Assembly (NCBI GenBank): GCA_963823435.1
Contig: CAWGLN010000010.1
Location: 32,927-96,926, forward strand
DNA length: 64,000 bases
Reading direction: 5' to 3'
From: CAKZML01 sp963823435
Lineage (GTDB): Bacteria; Pseudomonadota; Gammaproteobacteria; Steroidobacterales; BM003
The notes below the pieces were generated by a model. It searched no databases, was not told where the DNA came from, and saw only the letters and a list, made by a program, of their open reading frames with translations. Of the stretch, positions 9,680 to 18,966 are shown in pieces (the first letter of the stretch is position 1; each line of letters starts with the position of its first letter). The position numbers and the translations under genes were made by a program.

Positions 9680-10498
9680 ATGCCGCGTCTTGCCCTTGGT
9701 GTTGAATATGACGGCACCCGATTTGTAGGGTGGCAAACCCAGACCAACGGTCCCAGCGTGCAAGACGCCCTGGAAGCTGCGCTGTCGCGGGTCGCCAATG
9801 AGCCGGTGCGGGTAATCTGTGCCGGGCGCACCGATACCGGTGTGCATGCAACCGGTCAGGTGGTGCATTTTGATACCCATGCCCGGCGCGAGCCACATGC
9901 CTGGATCATGGGCACCAACACCTATCTTGGGCACGACGTCAATCTACTCTGGGCCAGGGAAGTCCCGGCGGATTTTCATGCCCGTTTCAGCGCCACCGGT
10001 CGCGCCTACCGCTACCTGATTCTAAACCGGCACTACCGCTCGGCCCTGTGGCGTCACCGGGCCGCCTGGGTACACACGCCCCTGGATGAGCAAGCCATGC
10101 ACAGGGCTGCCCAGGTGCTGCTGGGGGAGCATGACTTCAGTTCCTTCAGGGCATCGGCCTGCCAGGCAAAAAACCCGGTGCGGACGGTTAGACACGTGGC
10201 GGTTAGCAGGCAGGGGCAGGTTCTGGAGTTTCAGATCAGCGCCAATGCCTTTTTGCACCACATGGTTCGGAATATCGTCGGTTCGCTGATCAAAATCGGG
10301 GCCGGGGAAGCACCGGAGAGTTGGCTGGGCGAGGTATTGGCAGGGCGGGACAGGACCCGGGCCGGGGTAACCGGGGTGCCCCAGGGTTTGTACCTCAGCG
10401 AGGTCCAGTACGATCCCCGTTTCAAACTTCCGTCGTGCAGCAAGAATATTGAAGCTGATTGTTCTATTATCAACGGCTGGTCACGCCAAACGGATTAG
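9680..10498 (+). CDS. truA: tRNA pseudouridine(38-40) synthase
   Basis: A 272-residue enzyme that makes pseudouridine at positions 38-40 of the tRNA anticodon arm. The catalytic aspartate is D52 in the invariant AGRTDTGVHA. Other family blocks are VEYDGTRFVGWQ near the start and HHMVRNIVGSL near the end. The start at MPRLALGVEYDG places the first strand correctly; the frame is open for another 63 bases upstream without family similarity. It lies 83 bases after fimV and 10 bases before accD. In many relatives trpF comes next, but it is absent here. Confidence 0.96.
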   Translation: MPRLALGVEYDGTRFVGWQTQTNGPSVQDALEAALSRVANEPVRVICAGRTDTGVHATGQVVHFDTHARREPHAWIMGTNTYLGHDVNLLWAREVPADFHARFSATGRAYRYLILNRHYRSALWRHRAAWVHTPLDEQAMHRAAQVLLGEHDFSSFRASACQAKNPVRTVRHVAVSRQGQVLEFQISANAFLHHMVRNIVGSLIKIGAGEAPESWLGEVLAGRDRTRAGVTGVPQGLYLSEVQYDPRFKLPSCSKNIEADCSIINGWSRQTD

Positions 10499-10508
10499 AA
10501 TTGCAACA

Positions 10509-11387
10509 ATGACCTGGTTTCAAAAATTGATGCCGTCTCGAATCCAGACAGAACGACGGACACGCTCGGTACCCGAGGGCCTGTGGTCCAAGTGCCCGGA
10601 GTGCAGCGCCGTGCTGTATCGCGCTGACCTGGAGCGCAACCTGTTCGTGTGCCCGCAGTGCCAGCATCATCTGCGTATTTCCGCCAGGGTGCGGCTGGAT
10701 CTTTTTCTGGATCCGGCAGGCAGGGTGGAGCTGGCGAATGAGGTAGAGCCGGTTGACGCCCTGAAGTTTCGGGATACCAAGCGCTACAGGGACAGGTTGC
10801 TGCAGACCCAGAAGACCACCGGCGAGCGGGATGCGATGGTGGTCCAGAAGGGCTTTCTGAAAGGCCTGCCGGTGGTGGCGTGTGCCTTCGAATTCTCCTT
10901 CATGGGTGGATCCATGGGTTCGGTAGTGGGTGAGCGCTTTGTGCGTGCTGCCGAGGCCGCGAAGGCCGATGCTTCCGCGCTGGTTTGTTTTTCCGCCAGC
11001 GGCGGGGCGCGCATGCAAGAAAGCCTGCTCTCCCTGATGCAGATGGCCAAGACCAGTGCCGCGCTTGCCAGCCTGGCGGAAAGCGGCATTCCCTTTATTT
11101 CGGTGCTTACAGACCCGACTACCGGGGGCGTTTCGGCCAGCCTGGCCATGCTGGGAGATTTGAACGTCGGTGAGCCCAGGGCCTTGATCGGTTTTGCCGG
11201 TCCCCGGGTCATCGAACAGACCGTGCGTGAGACACTTCCGGAGGGCTTTCAACGCAGCGAGTTTCTGCTGGAACACGGTGCGCTGGATTTGATCGTAGAC
11301 CGCCGAAATATGCGCGATGAACTCGCGCGGGTGCTGGCCAAGCTGTGCAAGGCGCCCCTTCCCGAAATTGATTCACCCGAATCCTAG
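10509..11387 (+). CDS. accD: Acetyl-CoA carboxylase carboxyltransferase subunit beta
   Basis: A 292-residue subunit that, with AccA, moves the carboxyl group from biotin to acetyl-CoA to make malonyl-CoA for fatty-acid synthesis. The N-terminal zinc ribbon is complete: C29, C32, C48 and C51 (KCPECS and VCPQCQ). The crotonase-like core shows SASGGARMQES and PTTGGVSASLAMLGD, the oxyanion-hole regions. The start MTWFQKLMPSRI is typical of the family. It follows truA by 10 bases and precedes folC by 24, the standard accD-folC pairing. Confidence 0.97.
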   Translation: MTWFQKLMPSRIQTERRTRSVPEGLWSKCPECSAVLYRADLERNLFVCPQCQHHLRISARVRLDLFLDPAGRVELANEVEPVDALKFRDTKRYRDRLLQTQKTTGERDAMVVQKGFLKGLPVVACAFEFSFMGGSMGSVVGERFVRAAEAAKADASALVCFSASGGARMQESLLSLMQMAKTSAALASLAESGIPFISVLTDPTTGGVSASLAMLGDLNVGEPRALIGFAGPRVIEQTVRETLPEGFQRSEFLLEHGALDLIVDRRNMRDELARVLAKLCKAPLPEIDSPES

Positions 11388-11411
11388 TCCCTACGAATCC
11401 TAGCCCCCTAT

Positions 11412-12698
11412 ATGCCCGACAAGACCCTGGATGGTTGGCTGCGAAGCATCGAGACCTTGCACCCGCGCGAGATCGATCTGCGTCTTGAGCGGGTACAGGA
11501 GGTGTTGCACAGGCTGGACATGGCCCAACTTCCCTACAGCGTGATCACCGTGGGCGGTACCAACGGCAAGGGCAGCGTGGTGGAACTGGTGCAAAACGCG
11601 TTGGGTCACGCCGGATTTCGGGTGGCCGCCTACACCTCGCCGCACCTGGTTCGTTTCAATGAGCGCATGCGGGTGGATGGCGTGCCGCTGACCGATCAGG
11701 AAATCCTGGCCAGCATCGAGACGGTTGAGCAGGCGCGCGGCAACGTGCCCCTGACCTATTTTGAATTCACAACCCTGAGCGCCCTGCTTGCGTTTTGCCA
11801 ATGCGGCGTACAAGTGGCGGTCCTGGAAATCGGCCTGGGCGGCCGTCTGGATGCGGTAAATGCAGTCGACCCGGAGGTTGCCGTGGTGACTTCGGTGGAC
11901 CTGGATCACATGGAATGGCTGGGCGATAACCGTGAATCCATCGGCTTCGAAAAAGCCGGAATATTCCGTGCCCACAGGCCGGCTATCGTCGGTGATCCAA
12001 ATCCCCCCGTCTCGCTACTGGCCCGGGCCCGGGAAATTAATGCGCAGCTGGCATGTATCGGACAGGATTTCGGTATACGGCCAGCCGGCGAGGACCTGGA
12101 ATTCTGGAACCGACAGGGGCTGAGCCTGCGCGTGCCGCGTACCGGTCTCACAGCCGACCTGGAAGGGCGGAATACGGCGACGGCGCTACAGGCGCTGGCA
12201 TCCCTGCCCGGGCAGTTCATGCCGTCCGCCCAATCGTTGTATGAGTCTTTCGGCAAGGCCCGCCTGTTGGGGCGCTATCACCGTATAGAGGAGGGCAATG
12301 GCGGCCTGACCTGGATACTGGATGTGGCGCACAACGAGGCTGCCGTGAATAACCTGGTCACCAGGCTGCAACGGGAAACCGGGGTCAAGCGCTGGCACGT
12401 TGTGATGGGTATGCTCAAGGACAAGGATGCGCGCGCATCGACGGCCTTGCTGGCCCAGGTCGTGGATCGCTGGTACCTGGCTCCTCTGCCGGGTTCCCGC
12501 GGGCAGAGCGCCCGGGAACTGGCGCAAAAGATCCAGGGAATCGTGCCGGGTGAGGTGCATCCCTGTGACAGTATTGAGCTGGCGCTCGAAAACGCCCGGG
12601 CGCATGCCGGGCAGGGCGAGGGAATACTGGTGCTGGGCTCATTTCAACTGGTGGGGCCCGCCCTGGAGCTCCTGCAGGAGCCTCAGAACTACTCATGA
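11412..12698 (+). CDS. folC: Bifunctional dihydrofolate synthase / folylpolyglutamate synthase
   Basis: A 428-residue Mur-ligase-like enzyme that adds glutamate to dihydropteroate and then extends the polyglutamate tail of folates. The ATP-binding loop is GGTNGKGSVV near residues 45-54, followed by SPHLVRFNERM; the central block reads VLEIGLGGRLDAVN, and the C-terminal domain carries DVAHNEAA. Length is as expected. It is coexpressed with accD by position. A short repeat relic lies just after its stop codon, before dedD. Confidence 0.96.
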   Translation: MPDKTLDGWLRSIETLHPREIDLRLERVQEVLHRLDMAQLPYSVITVGGTNGKGSVVELVQNALGHAGFRVAAYTSPHLVRFNERMRVDGVPLTDQEILASIETVEQARGNVPLTYFEFTTLSALLAFCQCGVQVAVLEIGLGGRLDAVNAVDPEVAVVTSVDLDHMEWLGDNRESIGFEKAGIFRAHRPAIVGDPNPPVSLLARAREINAQLACIGQDFGIRPAGEDLEFWNRQGLSLRVPRTGLTADLEGRNTATALQALASLPGQFMPSAQSLYESFGKARLLGRYHRIEEGNGGLTWILDVAHNEAAVNNLVTRLQRETGVKRWHVVMGMLKDKDARASTALLAQVVDRWYLAPLPGSRGQSARELAQKIQGIVPGEVHPCDSIELALENARAHAGQGEGILVLGSFQLVGPALELLQEPQNYS

Positions 12699-12758
12699 AC
12701 TTGAATCTGGCTGTTTTGACGCACAATCTTCTCAGCCCGGAATAAATCAGGGGCTCCT
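12690..12758 (+). repeat. Relic of the GGGAGCC-ended MITE-like element
   Basis: The stretch after the folC stop ends in AATAAATCAGGGGCTCC, matching the right ends of the elements at 23271-23431 and 24406-24582. Only the right half is clear; the left end is not recognisable. Confidence 0.45.
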
Positions 12759-12816
12759 TCAGCTATACTCCAAATCCGGTTGTTAATTGGCTGCCGGACT
12801 AAGCTGGGCGCGGGTG

Positions 12817-13401
12817 ATGGACGAGAAATTGAAAGAAAGACTGGTAGGTGCGGCAGTGGTCGTGGCGCTGGCCGTGGTGTTCATTCCTGCGCTACTGAGC
12901 GGGCCGCCTGACGCAGGTATCGGGGCCGGGGCGCCGGGCCTGCCGGGCCAGGACGGGATTACCGTGAAGCGGGTCACCATAGACCTCGGAAATCCGGGTG
13001 CAACGACTCCCCAACCTGATCCGATGGCCACGGCCAGCCAGCCGCCGCCCATGCAGACACCGGTGACGCGGGAGGATACCCAGGCCGCCAGGATGGAAAA
13101 GCCTGCGCCCAAGCCGGATCAGCAGGCCGGTTCGGCGGTGAAGCCAGCCCCATCGACGCCGGTCGAGGTGACCGAGTGGGTCGTCCAGGTAGGCAGTTTT
13201 TCCAGCCAGGATAATGCCGAGCGCCTGGCTGCACAGCTTAAGGCCCAGGGATTCAAAGCCTTTGTCAGCAAATACCGGGACGGAAGCAATACCCTGCACC
13301 GGGTGCGGGTCGGGCCGGTGCAAGCGCGGGAACAGGCCGAGTCACTGGCCACCCAGCTTCGCGACGGAGGTCAGAAAGTGAAGGTAGTGCCCAATACCTA
13401 G
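12817..13401 (+). CDS. dedD: DedD-like SPOR-domain protein
   Basis: A 194-residue bitopic membrane protein: a short cytoplasmic start (MDEKLKERLVG), one transmembrane helix at about residues 10-28, a long proline/alanine-rich periplasmic linker, and a C-terminal SPOR domain beginning WVVQVGSFSSQDNAERL. SPOR domains bind denuded peptidoglycan glycan strands at the division septum. The folC-dedD-cvpA-purF order is conserved in gammaproteobacteria, which supports the DedD name. The start at 12817 was chosen because the family opening MDEKLKERL begins there. Confidence 0.9.
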   Translation: MDEKLKERLVGAAVVVALAVVFIPALLSGPPDAGIGAGAPGLPGQDGITVKRVTIDLGNPGATTPQPDPMATASQPPPMQTPVTREDTQAARMEKPAPKPDQQAGSAVKPAPSTPVEVTEWVVQVGSFSSQDNAERLAAQLKAQGFKAFVSKYRDGSNTLHRVRVGPVQAREQAESLATQLRDGGQKVKVVPNT

Positions 13402-13425
13402 GAAGCCTCTGATTTGTTCTCAAGG
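13399..13425 (+). repeat. Left-end relic of the MITE-like element at the dedD stop codon
   Basis: The dedD stop TAG runs directly into GGAAGCCTCTGATTTGTTC, close to the left terminal repeat of the 23271-23431 and 24406-24582 elements. I see no matching right end before cvpA. The rest of the 241-base gap holds only a possible promoter. Confidence 0.4.
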
Positions 13426-13577
13426 CGCCAGTTTATGCACAGACACCGGGTCGCGCCCGGTGCAAGGTCCCCAAGGTATGTAACTGGCGACCCACAACCA
13501 GGATTGGCAAGACATAAGCTGGATAGGCCAGACCCTGGTTGCCAGTTCATAGAGAGATCAGAAACCCGCCAAAATTT

Positions 13578-13607
13578 TTCGGACAGGGAGCAAGGCTCTG
13601 TTAGAAT
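13578..13607 (+). promoter_or_regulatory. Possible sigma-70 promoter for cvpA-purF
   Basis: TTCGGA and TAGAAT are separated by 18 bases, and the -10 is preceded by TG in the extended-10 position (TGTTAGAAT). It lies about 36 bases before the cvpA start. I saw no clear PurR-type operator. Confidence 0.35.
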
Positions 13608-13642
13608 GGCGGCCCTGACCGACCAACAGGGAATCATCGCTC

Positions 13643-14170
13643 GTGAGTGTAGTTGATTATTTTTTCTTGGGACTTTTGCTGCTGTCCATCGGAGCAGGTT
13701 TTGTTCGTGGATTCTTCAAGGAAGCCATCTCCCTGGCTGCGTGGATACTCGCCACATTCCTCGCCTTGAAATTTGGTTATCTGTTCAGTGGTTTTTTCGA
13801 TAATTACTTTGCCTCGCCGGTATTGCAGCTATGGTCCGGCCGGGTGACGATGTTCGTACTGGTATTGATCGCCGGTATCCTGACCAATCACCTGCTCAAC
13901 GTATTGCTGGACAAATCGGGTCTTTCAACCACGGATCATTTCCTGGGGATGATTTTTGGATTCGTGCGCGGTGTGTTACTGGCCGGTCTGCTGGTGATAC
14001 TCGGCGAGGGCCTTGCTCTGGATGAAGAGCCTTGGTGGAAGGAATCCCGGGTAATGCCGTATTTCACGAATGTGACGGCCCTGATGCGTGACTGGTTTGA
14101 TTCGGGGAAAGAGCTTTTGCAGGATCTGGATGTGAGTGTCCAGCGCCACGACGAGACGCACAGCGGATAG
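13643..14170 (+). CDS. cvpA: CvpA family membrane protein
   Basis: A 175-residue inner-membrane protein with four predicted helices, opening MSVVDYFFLGLLLLSIGAGFVRGFFKE in family style. CvpA was named for colicin V production but is widely found upstream of purF and linked to envelope stress or bile resistance; its biochemical role is not settled. The start is GTG at 13643, supported by the typical N-terminus. It lies 31 bases before purF and is probably transcribed with it. Confidence 0.92.
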   Translation: MSVVDYFFLGLLLLSIGAGFVRGFFKEAISLAAWILATFLALKFGYLFSGFFDNYFASPVLQLWSGRVTMFVLVLIAGILTNHLLNVLLDKSGLSTTDHFLGMIFGFVRGVLLAGLLVILGEGLALDEEPWWKESRVMPYFTNVTALMRDWFDSGKELLQDLDVSVQRHDETHSG

Positions 14171-14201
14171 CTGTTTATTTTCCTTTTCCTGGTAAATCTA
14201 A

Positions 14202-15719
14202 ATGTGCGGAATTGTAGGCATCATCGGACAGTCACCGGTTAACCAGTCTTTGTACGATGCGCTGACCGTTTTGCAGCACCGGGGACAGGACGCCGCCGGT
14301 ATAGCCACGGTGGACGGAAACAAGCTGAATCTGCGCAAGGACATGGGTCTGGTGCGCGATGTGTTCCAGCAGCGTCACATGCTGCGGATGACGGGAAATT
14401 ACGGTATCGGGCATGTACGTTATCCCACTGCCGGCGACTCCGGGTCCGCCGATTCCCAACCCTTCTATGTCAACTCCCCTTACGGTATTTGCCTGGCGCA
14501 TAACGGCAATCTCACCAATTTTGCCGAGGTGGCCAAGCAGTTGTTCGATGAAGACCGCCGCCACCTGAACACCAATTCGGATTCCGAAGTGCTGCTCAAC
14601 GCCTTTGCCCATGAATTGGGTCTGGTCATCGATGGCGCCATGCGACCGGATCATATCTTCCACGCGGTCAGGGAAGTGCATCGCCGGGTCAGCGGCGGTT
14701 ACGCGGTGGTGGCCTGCATTATCGGGCATGGCATCGTGGCATTCCGCGATCCCAATGGCATTCGTCCGCTGGTGCTGGGCAGTCGCCAGACCCCCAATGG
14801 CATTGAGCGTATTGTTGCCTCGGAAAGCGTGGCGCTGGATGTGCTGGGCTTCGAGATGGAGCGCGACGTGGCGCCCGGTGAGGCGATCTTTATCCAGGTG
14901 GACGGGACCCTGCATAGCGAGTTATGCCACGATGATCCGCGGCATACCCCCTGTATTTTCGAGTATGTGTATTTCGCCAGGCCGGACAGCATTATCGACA
15001 ATATTTCGGTGCACAAGGCGCGTATGCGTATGGGCGAGCGCCTGGCGGAGAAGATACTTTCGGAGTGGCCCGGGCATGACATAGACGTGGTCATCCCGGT
15101 GCCCGACACAAGCCGTACCAGCGCCATGCAATTGGCCAACCGCATGGGGCTGAAGTTCCGCGAGGGCTTCATGAAGAACCGCTACATAGGCCGAACTTTC
15201 ATCATGCCTGGCCAGGAAATGCGTCAGAAATCGGTGCGCCGGAAACTCAACGCCATCGACCTGGAATTCCGGGGCAAGAACGTGTTGTTGGTGGATGACT
15301 CCATCGTGCGGGGAACGACTTCCAAGCAAATCGTGGAGATGGCCCGCGAGGCGGGTGCGAGCAAGGTCTATTTTGCCTCGGCAGCACCACCCGTGCGTTA
15401 CCCGAATGTGTATGGCATCGACATGCCTGCATCCTGTGAGCTGGTGGCACACGAGCGCACCGAGCAGGAAGTGTGCGAATTCATCGGCGCCGATGCGCTT
15501 TTCTACCAGAGCCTGTCGGACCTGATCAAATCGGTGCACTACGATAACGCTGGCATAGAGCAGTTCGATACCTCCTGTTTCAATGGCGAGTATGTGACCG
15601 GCGACGTGACCCGGGAGCTGCTGTTACGCCAGGAGGTTAACCGCTGCGATGGCGCGAAGATGCGCCAGGACGCGCAGATGGACGAAGACGACGTGGCGCA
15701 GTTGCGCGGTGTGGTCTAG
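14202..15719 (+). CDS. purF: Amidophosphoribosyltransferase
   Basis: A 505-residue enzyme for the first committed step of purine synthesis, making phosphoribosylamine from PRPP and glutamine. It starts MCGIVGIIGQ, where Cys2 is the glutaminase nucleophile once Met1 is removed, and the phosphoribosyltransferase domain carries the PRPP loop VLLVDDSIVRGTTS. Length matches the gammaproteobacterial form. It is the last gene of the asd-to-purF run; a glycerate kinase relic follows 77 bases later. Confidence 0.97.
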   Translation: MCGIVGIIGQSPVNQSLYDALTVLQHRGQDAAGIATVDGNKLNLRKDMGLVRDVFQQRHMLRMTGNYGIGHVRYPTAGDSGSADSQPFYVNSPYGICLAHNGNLTNFAEVAKQLFDEDRRHLNTNSDSEVLLNAFAHELGLVIDGAMRPDHIFHAVREVHRRVSGGYAVVACIIGHGIVAFRDPNGIRPLVLGSRQTPNGIERIVASESVALDVLGFEMERDVAPGEAIFIQVDGTLHSELCHDDPRHTPCIFEYVYFARPDSIIDNISVHKARMRMGERLAEKILSEWPGHDIDVVIPVPDTSRTSAMQLANRMGLKFREGFMKNRYIGRTFIMPGQEMRQKSVRRKLNAIDLEFRGKNVLLVDDSIVRGTTSKQIVEMAREAGASKVYFASAAPPVRYPNVYGIDMPASCELVAHERTEQEVCEFIGADALFYQSLSDLIKSVHYDNAGIEQFDTSCFNGEYVTGDVTRELLLRQEVNRCDGAKMRQDAQMDEDDVAQLRGVV

Positions 15720-15796
15720 GCCGAAATATCCGTCTCCCCAGGCAAGGTCGCCGGCCGGCCAGGACGGCCCCGGACTATTTTCGCTGCCGTCTTGCG

Positions 15797-17036
15797 GTGA
15801 AGCAGGACCCCCGTCAATTACTCAGACAACTGCTTGATGCCGGCTTGCAGCAGGTGTCCGGCCAGGTCTGTGTCACCGGTGCCCTCGCCCGGAACCCTGT
15901 CGCGGGCCCGGTACAGGTGGTGGCGGTCGGCAAGGCCGCCGATGGCATGATGCGTGGGGCCATGACGACCCTGGCCGGACAATTCGTGCGCGGGCTGGTC
16001 ATACCCCGCGCTGACAGTCGCCAGGCGCCCCTGTCTCCCGCTGACAACCTGGGCATAGTTCCCGGCAGCCACCCGGTCCCCGATCGGACCAGCCTGGATG
16101 CCGGGCAGGCCATGATCGATTTTGTGGCGGCTGTACCCCCTGGGCACAGCCTTGCTGGTGCTGATCTCGGGCGGGGCATCAAGCCTGGTGGAGGTGCTGG
16201 CCGAGGGCGCTGACCTGCGACAGTTGGTGGCCTGAATCGTTACCTGCTGTCCGCCGGTCTGGACATCAGGCAATGCAATCTGCTGCGCCGTCGGCTATCC
16301 CGAATCAAGGCCGGTGGTTTGCTCGATTTTGTGCGACCTGAAGACATTATGGGCTTGTTGATTTCCGATGTGCCGGGTGATGACCCGGCGGTGATCGGGT
16401 CGGGACTGCTCACACCACAGCCGTTGCCGCCCCTGCCCGGGTTTTTGCCTGACGCCATACGCGCCCTGTTTCCGCCGGTCCGACCTGTTTCCGCCACCCG
16501 CACCAGGGTCCGGCAGCGGGTGATTGCCGGCAATACCCAGGCGCGCGAGGCGATTGGCCGGAACGCGCCGGGAGAGGGGTTTGGTCTTGCGCCAGGCGCA
16601 GGGCGTCCTTGACGGCGATGCGGCCGCCATGGGGCGGCAGATAGGCCGCTTGCTGGAAACCGCAACTCCGGGTCTCTATCTGTGGGGCGGGGAAACCACG
16701 GTGTCCCTGCCAACGCCAAGCGGGCAGGGTGGCCGCAATCAGCATCTTGCCCTGGCCGCAGCCATGATCCTGGCGGGCCGGCATGACGTGCACCTGCTGG
16801 CTTGCGGCAGCGATGGCAATGACGGACCGGGTCCCTGGGCCGGGGCGCTGGTGGATGGCGATACACTGGCGCGGGGCAGGGCTCACGGACTGGATCCGGA
16901 TCGCTGTCTTGCGCACGCTGATTCGGGCGCCTTTTTGCTGGCCAGTGGGGACCTGGTACAAACCGGCCCCACCGGCACCAATGTCTCCGACCTGGTGCTG
17001 GCCCTGGTCACCACCCGGGAAGGCGAGTTGCGATAG
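15797..17036 (+). pseudogene. Glycerate 2-kinase (MOFRL family), three frame breaks
   Basis: The parts join into one MOFRL-type glycerate kinase of about 412 residues: an N-terminal part from a GTG start (VVAVGKAADGMM, PGSHPVPD), the ISGGASSLVEVLAEG segment, LLDFVRPEDIMGLLISDVPGDD, and a C-terminal MOFRL domain (GGRNQHLAL, GPTGTNVSDLVLAL). Frame changes are needed near 16136 (an extra C in a C run), 16232 (one base short) and 16580 (an extra T). The family phosphorylates glycerate to 2-phosphoglycerate. Unlike gltX or cysS, nothing says this gene must be intact, and one change is in the opposite direction, so I label it a pseudogene; sequencing error remains likely. Confidence 0.75.
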
Positions 17037-17075
17037 AATCGTCGTATCTTCACCACTGCCGGATACGTTTATTTC

Positions 17076-18308
17076 ATGCCCCTGCGCTTGCTAGTCATTG
17101 ACGAGGACACGGATTTTCGTGGGCACATATTAACCAGGCTGCGTCAGCGCTGGCCCGATGCCCGGATTTCCAAATACCTGCCCCTGGGCCAGGGTCCCTT
17201 GCCCCCGGGCTTTGTTGCGGCCGGCTTTGACGTGGTGCTGCTGGGTGACGCCGCGGGTCTGCCGTGGCTGGAGGACATCAAGTCCAGGGAAGGATTCCCA
17301 CCGGTGATTTTTCTCACACGCGAGGGTAACGAGCAGTTGGCGGTGGCGGCCATCAAGGCGGGCGCAAGCGATTACCAGTCAGGGCAGAACCTGGATCCGC
17401 ACGTGCTGGAGCGCTCCATCCACGGCGCATTGATGGAGCGCAAGCGCCAGCGTGTCATGGAGCAACGCACGGGTCTGAGCGAGCAGGCCTACTACTTCGG
17501 CACGGTTCATATTCGCGGCCAACGCTGCATTCGGGAACTTGCGGCTGGCACCCTGGGTTCAGTGTACCTGGCGGAAAGCGAAAGCCTGGGCGCCCTGGTG
17601 GTTCTCAAGGTGTTGCGACAGGTACCGGATATCAATGCGAGCCAGGGCGCCTTTGACCGTTTCTTGCAGGAATACGAGGTGATTTCCCGAATCGACCACC
17701 CGAACATTGTGCGTATCCATGACCTGGGCGTGGCGGATGATCATGCCTATATCGCCATGGAATACTTCCCCGAAGGTGATTTGCGCAAGCGCATGGGGAA
17801 GAGCATGACACCCGCGCGGGCCCTGTTCTACATAGGACAGATTGCTACCGCCCTGACGGTTATTCACCAGGCGGGGGTGCTGCACCGGGACCTGAAGCCG
17901 GGCAACACCATGTTGCGTGGCGACGGCAGCCTGGCGCTGATCGATTTCGGTATGGCCAAGGAGCTGGCCGTGAAAGCAGAGATCACCGGGCGAGGTGCAA
18001 TTTTTGGCACCCCCTACTACATGAGTCCCGAACAGGGACACGGCAAGTCGGTGGATGAACGCAGCGACCTGTACGGCCTGGGCATTATTTTTTACGAGTT
18101 ACTTACCGGCAAAAAGCCTTTCATGGCGGATACGCCCCTGGGGGTCATCTATCTACACGGCAACGCGGATATTCCACGTTTGCCGAAAAAGCTGGATCGC
18201 TTTCAGTTTGTCATTGACGGCTTGCTGGCGAAGCAACCGGAGCAACGTTACCAGAGTGCAGAGCAGGTGCTGGAGGTTCTTGGCGGATTGCAGGAGTCTG
18301 CCGAATGA
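17076..18308 (+). CDS. Serine/threonine protein kinase with degenerate receiver domain
   Basis: A 410-residue soluble protein. Residues 1-130 have a response-regulator fold (LRLLVIDED, VVLLGDAAG, PPVIFLTREG), but the residue after VVLL that would accept the phosphate is Gly57, with an Asp next to it, and the usual late Lys is missing, so phosphorylation as in two-component systems is doubtful. Residues about 155-405 are a Hanks-type kinase with ATP lysine K178, catalytic HRDLKPGN (D272) and DFG (D290), all intact. The stop overlaps the miaE start (ATGA), so the two are co-translated. Targets are unknown. Confidence 0.88.
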   Translation: MPLRLLVIDEDTDFRGHILTRLRQRWPDARISKYLPLGQGPLPPGFVAAGFDVVLLGDAAGLPWLEDIKSREGFPPVIFLTREGNEQLAVAAIKAGASDYQSGQNLDPHVLERSIHGALMERKRQRVMEQRTGLSEQAYYFGTVHIRGQRCIRELAAGTLGSVYLAESESLGALVVLKVLRQVPDINASQGAFDRFLQEYEVISRIDHPNIVRIHDLGVADDHAYIAMEYFPEGDLRKRMGKSMTPARALFYIGQIATALTVIHQAGVLHRDLKPGNTMLRGDGSLALIDFGMAKELAVKAEITGRGAIFGTPYYMSPEQGHGKSVDERSDLYGLGIIFYELLTGKKPFMADTPLGVIYLHGNADIPRLPKKLDRFQFVIDGLLAKQPEQRYQSAEQVLEVLGGLQESAE

Positions 18309-18922
18309 GCGCTTTGCCGATGCAGGTATCAGACTTGTTGCAGGCGGACACCTCGCCAGCCTGGGTCGACAGAGCGGTGCAGGAACTGCCAACACTGCTG
18401 CTGGATCATGCCAGCTGCGAGAAAAAGGCGGCCTCCACTGCCCTGAGTTTGATGTTCCGCTATCCCCACATGGAAGCGTTGAGCTCGCGCATGTCCAGGC
18501 TGGCCAGGGAGGAGTTGCGTCACTTTGAGCAAGTGCAGAAGATCCTGTCACAACGTGGCATCGTCTTTCAGCCTCTCAAGCCGTCGCGATATGCCGAGGG
18601 CCTGCGCAAGCACCTGCGGACGCGTGATCCTGCTCGCCTGATGGATTTGCTGGTGGTGGGTGCGTTTATCGAGGCTCGCTCCTGTGAGCGGTTTTCCTTG
18701 CTGGCGCCACGCCTGGATGCCGAGCTGGGGAAATTTTACTCGGGGCTGTTGGCGGCAGAAGCGCGTCACTTCCGCCAATACCTTGCCCTGGCGGCGGATT
18801 TGGATGCGGGCCCTGGCGCCCGTGCGGTGCATGAGCGGATTGCGTTTTTTGGACCGATAGAGGCACAGCTTTGCACCGATCCCGATCCGCAGTTCCGCTT
18901 TCACAGCGGGACGCCGGTCTGA
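18305..18922 (+). CDS. miaE: tRNA-(ms2io6A) hydroxylase
   Basis: A 205-residue non-haem diiron monooxygenase that hydroxylates the isopentenyl group of ms2i6A37 in tRNAs. The ferritin-like four-helix fold shows repeated metal ligands: DHASCEKKAA, REELRHFEQV, GAFIEARSCERF and AAEARHFRQY. The reaction needs oxygen, consistent with an aerobic or facultative host. It overlaps the kinase gene by four bases and converges on lpxH, leaving 44 bases between the two 3' ends. Confidence 0.93.
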   Translation: MSALPMQVSDLLQADTSPAWVDRAVQELPTLLLDHASCEKKAASTALSLMFRYPHMEALSSRMSRLAREELRHFEQVQKILSQRGIVFQPLKPSRYAEGLRKHLRTRDPARLMDLLVVGAFIEARSCERFSLLAPRLDAELGKFYSGLLAAEARHFRQYLALAADLDAGPGARAVHERIAFFGPIEAQLCTDPDPQFRFHSGTPV

Positions 18923-18966
18923 GCTGATTCACCAACTACGTCGAGCCGCAACCCGGAGTGGGGCGC

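Noticed and set aside
17076..17470. Functional two-component receiver
   Set aside because: The expected phospho-acceptor position is Gly and the conserved Lys is missing, so I call it degenerate.
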